Below are positions 44,330-55,174 of a stretch of 64,000 nt of DNA, piece after piece. Below the pieces are notes generated by a model, which ran no database searches, was not told where the DNA came from, and worked only from the letters and a program-made list of their open reading frames with translations. The stretch spans positions 3,102,501-3,166,500 of the forward strand of contig NC_135263.1 in NCBI RefSeq assembly GCF_964204865.1, read 5' to 3'. The stretch is from Styela clava (Eukaryota > Chordata > Ascidiacea > Stolidobranchia > Styelidae). The position numbers and the translations under genes were made by a program. Every line of letters begins with the position of its first letter. Position 1 is the stretch's first letter.

Positions 44330-47300
44330 ATAATAGTCGCAAATCTAATAGATATTTGGTTATATTTAATCAATATGCCGATATTAATAGCCTATAGACT
44401 CACATAGTTGAATGGAAACTTGCGAAACTGTAATGTTCTGTCGGAAACCCTAGTGTGCCGGGGACTCCCAGTTGAAACCACTGCTCAGGAAATGTCAAAA
44501 CGATAGTCCACAAGTTATATACGATTTGTACAACTTATGGTACTCCAAGTTCTTTAAACAAATATTCTCATTTCATATATCCTGTTTGAATCAGTCAGGT
44601 AAACTAAAATAATTATTTATTTATTAACTTAATAACTGTCTAAAATCTAGAATTAAAACAAAGCACATTATTAATATTGTATGCATTCAAGAATTTACAG
44701 TATTCAAGATAATAATAATTTAGAACTTGTTCGATGATTTGAAGGCCAAACCAATTAATTAAATTTTATTAGAAAATGATAAAAATAACTCAAGTATGGC
44801 CTACTGATTTAGGTGCTCATTACTATATTGGCATCGTAAATTAAAAATTTCAGATTTCATGCCAACATGCTTTTAAGGGTCTAATGAATTAGGCAAGCAA
44901 TACCAAACCAAAGAGATTTCGATCCTTACAAAAGATAGTATCGCTTTATCTGGTAATGGCATGTTCGAAGCAGAAAGCAAATAACACAAATCGAATTTAT
45001 TTCCAAACTTCTATGGTGATTCACTTCACGTTATTTACAGGTTAAATGACCAAATATCAATAAATAGAAAGATACTTATTTTTCAGACATTTCATACATA
45101 TTTTTCTCACAAGTAGCCACAGATACACAATTATATATAATATATTTCGTCCCTTTGACAGGTCAGCTGAACTAATATCAATTATATATTCATATATCAA
45201 TATGGATAAAGTATTATAATACAACTTTCACTTTGAACAAGACTCTTCACACGCATACACTAATATGAAAATAGCTACTTCACTTTAGAAGGACCACAGT
45301 CTGCCAAGTTTGACATTTTCTATGTAATTTATTACAACTGGAATGAGATAGCGGGTATGCAATTCGGTACCAATATGTTAACCTGCAATTCAAACATAGT
45401 CAGGTCTAACACTTTATGAGGCCACTATGCCCACTTTTTAAAAAAACATTTTAATATATAATGTTGGCAATTTCAGAAATTATCTGTGAAAGACTGAAAT
45501 ATCCTGTCCAGCTAAACTATTTTATTGTTTTTGAAATTAGGAAATGAAGAAAAACACAATTTACACATGCAATAAATGTTAAGTTCACAGGACTGTAGTG
45601 TCATAAGAAATATGAGAATCATATTTTGCAAAAGCAAGTGAGAAATCTTTTAGAGTATTTGAACCCGATGCAGTGAAAATGTCTAATTGATTTGTGGAAT
45701 ACAAAACAATGACACTGACCCCGATGGCAGCCAAAATGCCAAATTCCAATTTATCAACCCAGTCAGTTTAAAATGTTAACCGATCAACAAAAGTTACATG
45801 AACTATCAGAGGAAACATCAAATATATATAGAAGAAAAGAAAGATTAGGAAATTGTGAAATCAAATATCTATAAAAATATTATTAAAAGAACCTGCCACA
45901 TTGTAAGATGTATATCAGTAACCTCTTGACTGTTTATTTTTTCAAGCATTGAAGATATCAAAATATTATCATTTTAAGATAATAACTTTACTAATATTTG
46001 AAATCAGCTGGAGATTTAATTTTATTGAGAAAATGTTTTTAAAACAGTCTAATACACATGGAGGAAATTTTATGTCTCGGTAGTTTTACATCATATTAAT
46101 AGCATTCTTAGGTTTTGAGCAGGATTTTAACAGATTCTCTAACATTCAGTTTTACTCCTTCAGGTATCACAATCATCTCCCATTTATTCTCAGCAATGTT
46201 GTATTTTTCCAAACTACCAGCGGAACTGTGACCACCAACTACATAAACATCACCTTTGATTGCAAAGGTTCTGAACCAACATCTAGGGATAAGCATTAAT
46301 GGAAGTGATTTCCACTTATCCTCATGTGGGGTATATTGCTCAGCTGTGTTGAAGTAATTATGTTCATCAGTAAATCCACCTAAAACATAAATTTCTTCAC
46401 CTAATGCCACAGCAGACACATACCCTCTCGCATTAGTCATGTGACAAATAATTGTCCAATTTCCTGTTTCTGGGTCAAGTTGATCAACTGCATCTATCCA
46501 TTGACCAGTTGAGAATCCACCAAAACTATAAATTTTATCTTGAAAAGATATTACTTCAGACCATCTGGTAGGTCGTAGTTTGTGACAACATTTTGTCCAC
46601 ACATTCAAATCCAAGTCATATTTTTCAACAATAGCTGTTTTACAGCCGTCATGACCTCCAATCACATAAATCCAGTTCTTGTAAACAACAGCTGGTGGAC
46701 TTGACCCATGATTTTCAAGCATATCAGCCATTCTCTCCCAGTTGGCATCTTTATCAGAATATTTAAATCTGTAAACTGATTTGTCTTCCATTAAAACATA
46801 AATAAAATCACCAGCAGTAACAGCAGAGAATCTCCCTTTCTTCATTTCCTGATTCATCTCCTGCATTCGTGTCCAAGATTTATTGGCTGGGTTGAAACAC
46901 TTAAGATGACCAGAAATCTCGTCAAAAACAACAATGGCTTCAGCATTTGTAGTAGTTTCCATTAATTTGATTGGTTTTATATTTACTGAATCCATCACAG
47001 AAATACTGAACCAAGACAGCAAATCAAAGCTTTTATTTATTATGAGTTCATTTTCAATAAGATGTCTCCGACATCCAAGAGATACTTTGGATAACTCAAC
47101 AAGGCCGATCAAATCATTTGCATATTTACTGCGATCTTCAGAGTCAAACTTGATCCAAATTAGTACAGCATTAAGTTTTACTTCTTCAGAAGCTTTCAAC
47201 TTCTTGGATTCGATCATTTTTGCAACTTCCATTTGACTAAGATCATTAAAATCTCCTAGTTTGGAGATTTCTTCAAAGTTTTTCAAAGCAAATTCATCGC

Positions 47301-47860
47301 ATTTTTCTTCAAGTAACTTTAGGTTATACATGCTTGATAGTTTCTTGGTAACAAAATATGATTCTGGATCCAGGTTTTCTTCAAGGAGGTCAATTATGCC
47401 ATCACAAACTTCCTGCAGTTGCATCATAGTGGCGGCATGTAATAAATCACCAAGTTTTTCATATGGAGATGAAATTTCACAACTGTACATGTAATCGACA
47501 CACTTTTTCACACAAACTTGGTCAACTTCTACCAATGTAACTTCACCTGATTGCTTTTCCTTCGTGTTGTGTGTAAACATTGCTTCGAAATATTTTTAAT
47601 TTGCAGACAAAATATTACGGTGAGCAAGAATTTTTTCAGAACCAACTAGGATTTTGAAGTCACATCGTTCAGGATCTTCTCTCATTTTATTGAGTTCTTG
47701 AAACACTACTGACATGCGATTGTTCTTATCAATGTTGATTTTATGCTCCATCTTGTATAACTTCCAGGAAAATATCAGTGAGAATTACCAACTATGCAAT
47801 CTAATTATGCTGAAGAATTGAAACTGCCGATAGTCAAGTTTGTAAATCAATTCAATTCTT
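44330..47860. repeat. Segmental duplication A2 (with kelch 4)
   Basis: Colinear partner of 37630-40780. Contains the right part of the hAT MITE seen at 37522 (AGTTGAAACCACTG), the shared 3' flank and the kelch 4 pseudogene. 45180-45640 is extra relative to the partner. Confidence 0.75.
46108..47751 (-). pseudogene. BTB-BACK-Kelch, copy 4, nonsense mutation in BTB
   Basis: The original ATG at 47751 opens the same frame as the paralogues, but a TAA at 47598-47596 replaces the Ser codon in the SANSKYFEAMF segment (residue about 52). The rest of the frame stays open for 490 codons from the Met of EAMF at 47580. Everything else (BACK, kelch blades YVIGGHD, SFGGFSTG, YVLGGFTDE, VVGGHSSAG) is intact with no other damage, so the change is recent or the downstream Met is used. 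A product starting there would lack the N-terminal third of BTB and probably not dimerise or bind Cullin-3 normally. A sequencing or assembly error is possible. Confidence 0.85.
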
Positions 47861-48200
47861 CAAAAATAACAACAGATAAATTGTGAAAAGATCTGCACAA
47901 TATCAAACTCCAAGTACAAAAGTGAAAGAAAAGCCCCAAATAGCGAGAATATTTATTCATTCCTCGTTGCGGTTTTCGACCTAAACAAGGCACTGTACAA
48001 ACAGTCACTGATAATTGAAGATATGCAAGCAGCTACTATTTTTGCGTACCCAATTTGATTACTAGAGATGTAACATGTGTTAGCTAACACCACAACGGAT
48101 AGGCCCATGTAGGAAGAATAAATGGGGTTGCTCACCCCCGCCATGTAAGAAAAAATAGATATTTGTTTAGAGATTACGAAATTAGATATGTGATTAAGCA
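47752..48200. repeat. 5' flank of kelch 4
   Basis: Shared block: ATATCAGTGAGAATTACC, AAAAGATCTGCACAATATC, GGTTTTCGACCTAAACAAG, AGCAGCTACTATTTTTGCG. Related flank without a gene at 50380-50600. Confidence 0.6.
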
Positions 48201-48214
48201 AACTTTTCATTAAT

Positions 48215-48400
48215 TTTCATTAGGTGGTTCATGTAACCGCACCTCCATCAAGTCAATGCACCTAAAACAAATAACTTACTGACTAATTCCATACCGGACA
48301 TGGACGCGTAACCGGGCGAGAGGCCACATCTCGCCATATGATTGACTTATCGACTTTCCTCTCTCTGGGATAATTACCGTATGTAAATCCACATTTCAAC
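48215..48400 (+). repeat. SINE copy
   Basis: AGGTGGTTCATGTAACCGC, CCATACCGGACATGGACGCG, GGGCGAGAGGCC and CCATATGATTGACTTATC. Confidence 0.6.
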
Positions 48401-48599
48401 ACAGCTATGTACAGACAGTCACTGGAAGCGGATATATCATTCAGGATAACAAGAATTTTCATGGTTTCACATTGTCAATCAAATATAAACTGGATGAGAT
48501 GGTGGCGATGTGAATCTTATATTAACATTACCAAAACATTACTAATTAATAATGATATATTGATCTTTTAAATCTTAATTAGATAGCAGAACCCTTTAT

Positions 48600-49640
48600 A
48601 CTAGTCCAACCAACCAACTTATACTCTTTCGATGCACCTGTGAGTTACGTTAGAGAAAATTAAATTAATATGGTAAGGCATTTCAAATGCTGGTATCGTT
48701 CACGAAATTGAATATTTTGTCGCAGCAGATAATCATCCTAGTTAAAAGTGGAAATTACAATCCAAAAATTACGATAATTGTAATTGGGCAGTTTACCACA
48801 CATTTTATGTCCACAGATTGTATTTTAGAGTTGTAATGCTTTTGTTTTTCGAAAATAGGAAATAAAAAATTATCTTAATCGGGCAGTTTACCACAAATTT
48901 ATATCTGCAGATTGCCGCGGTATTTTATAGTAGCAGTAATTCTTTTATTTTTTCGTAGGTTGACCTAACCATGAGTTACGTTAATTGAACAAAATTGAAT
49001 TAATACGGTAACGCATTTAAAATGCTCGTATTGTTCATGGATTTGAAAACTTTGCGCAACAGAAAATTCCCGGTAAAGGTTCGATACTTTAACCCTTTCC
49101 GTGCGGTGGGCACGTATACGTACCAACGACAAAACTCGCTAGATTGCGGCGGGTACGTTGATGTACTCCACTGTTTTATTTAGCAATCGGTCGCAAACTG
49201 TTGGTCTAGTTTTTCCGGGTTTTAGTTTATTGATATGAAGTCTTCTTTGAGATTAACATAAGCGACGGTAAACCTCGCTTTCGTTTACGACGGGAATTTT
49301 ATTTGCGGCGGAACGAGGGAGTGTTTTTAAAATTTATGCAAATTTCGGTGTTTTTGGGTGGTAATAGAAGACATATTATCCCTTCCATCTAAGTATTTTG
49401 AGCTAGATCACGAAATTGCTACAGCAATATTATGCTATTGTTTGCCAACCACAAAGCGGTAACAGTAAAGGATTTAGCAAATATTTCTATTTTTTATCAC
49501 GGTTTGAAGTTTCAACTCCCAAGAAAAAAAAATGCCTTTTTTCTATCCGGTTTGTGACTCAGACAACCACTTTTAAAAAAACTTTTTTTTTAATCGCCAA
49601 TTGCAAGCTCTTTAAATAAGCTTTACAACGAACCGTAAGT
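48600..49640. other. Mixed repeat DNA, possible piggyBac-like end
   Basis: 48780-48950 repeats the GGCAGTTTACCACA motif twice and resembles the reverse of 3480-3960 inside the 3-kb transposon. At 49090 TTAACCCTTTCCGTGCGG with nearby CACGTATACGTACC recalls piggyBac ends (TTAA plus CCCTTT), but no right end or transposase is seen. Confidence 0.35.
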
Positions 49641-49799
49641 GGGCAGCAGAGGATCCTTAGTTTTTCGTTAGTCGATCGATTAGTTGTGGGGGTACAAATG
49701 CATAAAATCGGCGTAGCAAATACGATTATTTAATAAAAAATAAAAATTGCCAAAAATTATTTGCCAAAAAGTAGGAAAAAGTGTAAATATATTTCCTAA

Positions 49800-50600
49800 T
49801 AAATTAACTTGTTTTTTTTTTCGACTTGCAACAATTTATTGCGTGTTGTAATTTTTAAAAAGCGCACAACTTTATTTAACATATACAATATCTGACTATG
49901 GTTCGATCTATGGGAGATGCATGACTTAATGCAAATGAATCCGTAAATGAGAAGACTTGCAAGGGAAGGACTTGATGGTGGAGAAAATTCGAAATGCTCT
50001 ATACAACGAGCCGGCGAAATTACTTGTAAAAAACATAAAACAATGTACATCTTTACCACAAAATGGCAAATGGGTATATCAAAAAAAGAAGAACAAATCA
50101 CGTGTATTCACATCGCTGGTGAAGAATACAGAAAGTGAATTGTCAAAAAGTGAAAAGAACTACTATTGGAAAATACTGTAAAGGAAGAGAGTATGGCGAC
50201 CATAACATTTCGCCCACTTAATCAGAACAAATACCAAACACACAACGAGAAAGAAAAATTCTTTCATAAAGGTGAAAAAGTTGTGGAAACGAATTACTTA
50301 CCAAAAGCAAAACCATGAAAAGAATGGTAAATATTTACAGGGAATGAATAAATAATTCTTGTGGCACATGAAAGGACGGTATAATTATCCAAATATGGTG
50401 GTAATTTATAAATTGTAAAAAGATCTGCACCTGATCAGTCTTCAGATATAAGAAGTGATAAAAAGAGCTGAGGGGCAAGATGTAAATAACTTCCAATCCT
50501 AGCGAGACTAAGTACAGGCAGCCACTGATACTCATCGATATTCAAGGAGCTACTATTCTTAGCATTAGGTACCCAATTTATTACATTGTTTCTCTACTCT
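49800..50600. repeat. Orphan kelch-unit fragments without a kelch gene
   Basis: 49810-49935 matches 24776-24900 (CGACTTGCAACAATTTATT, AAAGCGCACAACTTTATTTA). 50390-50580 matches the 5' flank of kelch 4 (AAAAAGATCTGCACCTGATC, CAGCCACTGATA, AGGAGCTACTATT). No kelch coding sequence lies between or beside them. Small overlapping ORFs at 49947-50181 are not called. Confidence 0.55.
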
Positions 50601-52230
50601 CATAAAAGGTACAATGTAAGTTAAACTTACAGTTGAAATTGAGTGGACTAAACCTCTTCTACAATTGAAAATTAGTAGATCACATATTTATCTAAGGAAT
50701 TTTAAAATGCAAAATGAAATAAGGTCTTAAAATAGTAGTAGTATTGAAGGAAAACAAGGAATAAATTGAACACTCATGACTTGGCAGGGTAATCCACATA
50801 GTTAATAGTCTATTATGATCTTTACTGGCATTCATCATCTTGAATGATTAGTTACATAGATCTGTAGATATTCTCATGAGCCAGAGAACACTATCCAGTA
50901 CACTATCACATAGTCTGCTACATTACTGGGCATTTTGATACTTAGTTTGTTCATTTGATTTCTTAGTACACCTTATACAACACCTACATTGGTTTTTGAT
51001 CAGAGACACAGTTAGTTATATGATTGAGCCAAGTTTTGACTTCCATCTCTTTACTAGGAAAAGTAGAAAAATTGACATACATGTTTACAACTTGATATTA
51101 TGCTGTGAAAAAAGTAGTCTATAATTAAGAGCTGTTATTTAGCTCTAATACACAAAATATTTTAAAAAATTAACTTCCATATCACTCTTCCACCTTACAA
51201 AATTCCAAATGTGTAACTATGAAATACCCATACAGCCATATGAACGCCATTACACATTCTTTCAGTCAGTCGACAGATGTGTGCTGCCATGAAATTCATA
51301 ATCTGCAGATCTGTTTTAAATCGGGCAAATATATCTGTATAAACTTTTCTAAAGTCATCCCACGATTTGGACATCTATGCTTTTAAACGTGTTTCAAAAA
51401 TATCTTCCCAGATTCATAATATAGACATCACAATGTGCTACTTTGCGGCATTAGCGTATTCCTGTATTTTTCTGTATTTGTGTTACTTCCTCTTTTCATG
51501 TCCCATGTGAATTGTGCATCACATGATTCGATGCACTGTCATGATTTTCGCTTAAAATTTGTACACTCCGTAGATATTGGAAATATGTAGAATTAATGTA
51601 AAACCATGTTTTTTGTAATATATTAATGGCCTCATTCTTAAAGATCAAGATATTTTAGTATTTTTAGCAGAGATATATAGCTTGCTTCTGCATAAGTTTT
51701 ATTCACAACCGCTAGATGGCGAAGCGCGTCGTTTGTTTTATGTAAATCACAGGAATATGATGGAGCGCTTTGCGGCTAATTTGTGTTATATTGAATGAAT
51801 ATATTTTTTTCAATATGATGCGTAATATATTCTAAAAAATAAACATTTATCTTAAGTCACAGAAATGACGTCAATATTCGCAAAATTGCCGGAGCGTGAA
51901 ATTCCACAAAATTCATTGCGATACCATTGGTTACGAGCCGCCGTTTTCCTGTTTTCTGCTTGAAATTTCCGAAATACGTTCAACATAGGCCAGTAATGTG
52001 ATTTGAAAATGTAAGGAATGGTTGCCTGATAGCCAAGTATATTAATTATTTTTTAAATAATTGAACATTAATATTAAATGTTGAATGTGGCCCGATGGGG
52101 AGAGCCTGGTCTGTACAGTCTTAATTCTGTAGTTCTGTAGTTAGAGCAGTGCCGGTACAAAGGTACAGAAGTGAGACTATGAGTCCTTTATGGTTAGTAT
52201 AATTTTATTTCGACTGCGTAATCAGGATAA
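50600..52230. other. No gene recognised
   Basis: AT-rich DNA, no convincing ORF, exon or intact element. Confidence 0.4.
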
Positions 52231-52237
52231 GAGACTA

Positions 52238-54276
52238 CCGTAAACGCAGGTAACTTCGGATGGTTTGTAACTTCGGATGAAATTTTCAATCGTTTATATC
52301 TTGACTAAATCACGTCATATTTTGCTTCTGGCAGTTTCTATAGAGAGTCCTCATATATCTAAATCTGTTATTATATTCAATCGCCTAATCTTATTTATTT
52401 TTTGACACAAAAAATCACATTTTAGCCAAAAATTGACACCTTGTTTTTGAGCGGCTAACATAGCGAATTCTGCCGACGCTAACTTCACTGAAAGACCGTC
52501 AATCGCTAGAGGGCATACACAATGTACAAGGAAAATTACAGTGATCACGAGATGTCGTGTGCGATTCAAGTAAAATATATTATTTTGATTTAAAAATTTC
52601 GTCAAAATATCGACTTTACGATGCTTACGCTGAACGTGACGTCAACAACGTGATTCAATTTCGCTCCATTTAACGCCGACGTCACATTGCGTAGCTCGTG
52701 CGTAACTCGCTGCGACATTTGAACGCCAGACTATGTGGCGCCACGTGTAGTTAAATATAAAGTGAAAGCTCCTACCTGATCCTAGTCACCAAATCCTACA
52801 AAAACTTCATTATAGCCCCAGTCATATGCTGTTTATTCATTGTGAATTCGTTTAATGCACATCAAATTTGTGCGTTAATATTTTTGCATTCATTCTCCGA
52901 ACGTATAGATGTTGTTGATACGTAAGGCTAATGAACAGCCAGTTACGCGTATCTATACTATCACAATGATAAATTATGTATGTTTACGATGATAATATCT
53001 TAAGCGTAGAATGTTGCACAGGTGAGCATGAAACTCAGGTGCACTCAGTAGGAGGTTGGACCACATACGAGTAAGTCGCAAAATGAAGAAAAGAGTATCA
53101 AAGTTTCTATTTGCCGTTTTTATCCGTTTCATGTCATTTGATATTGTCTATCTGCCTGTGAATACATTATATCTGAATTATGAACACGAGCCACAAGCTA
53201 CACCGTTTCATATTGTTTTCCATTTCCACTACCATTTTTTACTACCTATCATAATTCATCATTCGTTTTTTTATTATTTTCATTCGTTTCATTTTTGTTT
53301 CGTATTAAAAATTGTTTCCCACTTCCATTTTTACGACTTAGTTTATTCATCTGTTTTTTTATTTTCATTTATCCCATGTTGTCTCATTTTTGTTTTGTAT
53401 TAAAACGATCATATTAGCAAAATCTAGCACTTTCATGAAATTAAGAATAGTCAGAAGTAAATGGTTTAGTTTTGCGAAATGTCAGAAATAGTGCTGGGCA
53501 AAATTATCATAAATTCTTACATGCGTTGTATTTTGAAGCATTTTAGCGGTAATAATTATGGCGTGACACTGTCAAAATCGTCGTGTGAAGTGCTGAGTTC
53601 GCAAATTCCGTAGATAAAATTGTGAGTTAGTCGGTAACGATAATAATAAGTCGATAATAATATCACCGTTCTCTTTAAACTCGAACGATTAATAATATAC
53701 AAACATTGATAAGATCAAAGCCAACACATAAGATAAAAATCAGAATAAAATTAATTTGGGTTTTGAAATCAGGCCTTCTTGTCTTCAAGAGCTGTTGCCG
53801 ATGTAAACGCACGGGTATACCAGATCAATGACATTAAGCATGCTGCTAATGTCATTGACCAGATATATAAAACTTCAATGTCCGCCGACCCGAAAGAGAT
53901 AACAATCGGAAAAAAATAAAACGGCCGTCATAGATGAACGTCAGTGTGCGACACGCAAAACGGATCACGGCATCGTAAGTTCTACGCAGCGACGTTATCA
54001 CGCGTCACTGATCACGCAGACATTTCTCTCTCACGACGAAGTGACGCAAAGCGAAAAGTGGCTATCCGAAGTTAGAAACATTTGGAATACAGATCTGCAG
54101 ACAAATAAAGTCAATAATTTGAATGAAAAAAGGTATTGACTCATATGAAACCGAGTTCATCGTGAAGAGAAAGGCTTCATTGTATTATATTCAAAGTTTG
54201 GCTTCAATTGAACAATAAACGGCGGAGAAATTGTTCATAATAGGGTGAAATCATCCGAAGTTACCTGCTTTTACGG
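52238..54276. mobile_element. 2-kb TA-flanked inverted-repeat element
   Basis: Ends CCGTAAACGCAGGTAACTTC and, reversed, CCGTAAAAGCAGGTAACTTC; the match continues through GGATG for about 25 bp with one difference. TA on both sides (52236-52237 and 54277-54278) is consistent with a Tc1/mariner-type target duplication. Internal GTAACTTCGGATG and TATCCGAAGTTAG repeat the subterminal motif. No transposase ORF; 53056-53403 is low-complexity and not called. Confidence 0.75.
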
Positions 54277-54684
54277 TACAAAATTCGGTAAATGATAGAA
54301 ACAAATAAATAAAAACTGGTTATGGAACCAGAAGAGCAAACAAACGCTTGAGTATGGGAAGGTTTAAAACATACCTACCGAAAGTTAAGTTGGAAGGTTT
54401 GCAGTTTGGACAAAAAACAGAAAAAAGTGGCCCGCCCAGTAGCGAGACGTTTTTCTACCACGACTTATTGCTGTATTAGGTGGTGATCAGTCAAAACCCA
54501 TTTTTGTGTTAAAATTGGCCTCGTCTTATTCGCCTATTAGCTGGAAAATATGGTAATTTAACAGTAGCCTAATTGAACGAGAATCATTTTATGAATTAAT
54601 AACGACAAATGAGGTTTTGAGATGTCATGTGGTGTTTTGAAATTAGACATGTCAAAAAAATTATAACATTGAAATACAGCGCAT

Positions 54685-55060
54685 AAGGCTCACCAGTTGG
54701 CGCATCGTGCTAAGCGTTGGGAATAGGCTTGCCATCTTTTGTCAGCAGGTTCGAGTTTTGTATGAGATAATTATGTGCGAGAGGATTGTTTGACTGACCG
54801 CTGTATGGTGATTTGTGTAACAGCTATCAGGCTACGACATTGCATCTGATGTTTTTTTGGTGTCACTCTTCACCATGAAATGAAATTTTTTTTGTTTTTT
54901 CCTAGTTTTTGTTTGCATTAAGTGTACATTCATTTTGGTGAAAAATAAACTACTGACTGAAATGAATTACCAGAGATTATGTTTATCAAGTATGATTAAG
55001 CCGTCTTATTGGCTCTCCGCTCCCCCAGGGTAAATATGAAAATCCTATTGAAAAATATAT
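54685..55060 (+). repeat. tRNA-derived SINE with recognisable box A and B
   Basis: The best head in the window: TTGGCGCATCGTGCTAAGCG (box-A-like) and GCAGGTTCGAGTTTTG (box-B-like) about 40 nt later, then GATAATTATGTGCGAGAGG. The tail CAGGGTAAATATGAAAATCC lies at 55027. An insertion lengthens the middle. It ends about 110 bp before the LRRC56 ATG. Confidence 0.7.
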
Positions 55061-55174
55061 GCAAAATAACAGCATAAGAAATTTTTTTAATTTGTTTTAA
55101 TAATTATTTAAATAAATAAATCATTGACATAGATATTGAAATATAAAGCAAATCAGTACTAATGTAGAACTGAA

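Noticed and set aside
49947..50181. Overlapping small ORFs with lysine-rich products
   Set aside because: Two frames open at once in duplicated flank DNA, no homologue recognised.
53056..53403. 115-codon ORF rich in Phe and His
   Set aside because: Low-complexity T-rich DNA inside a transposon-like element.
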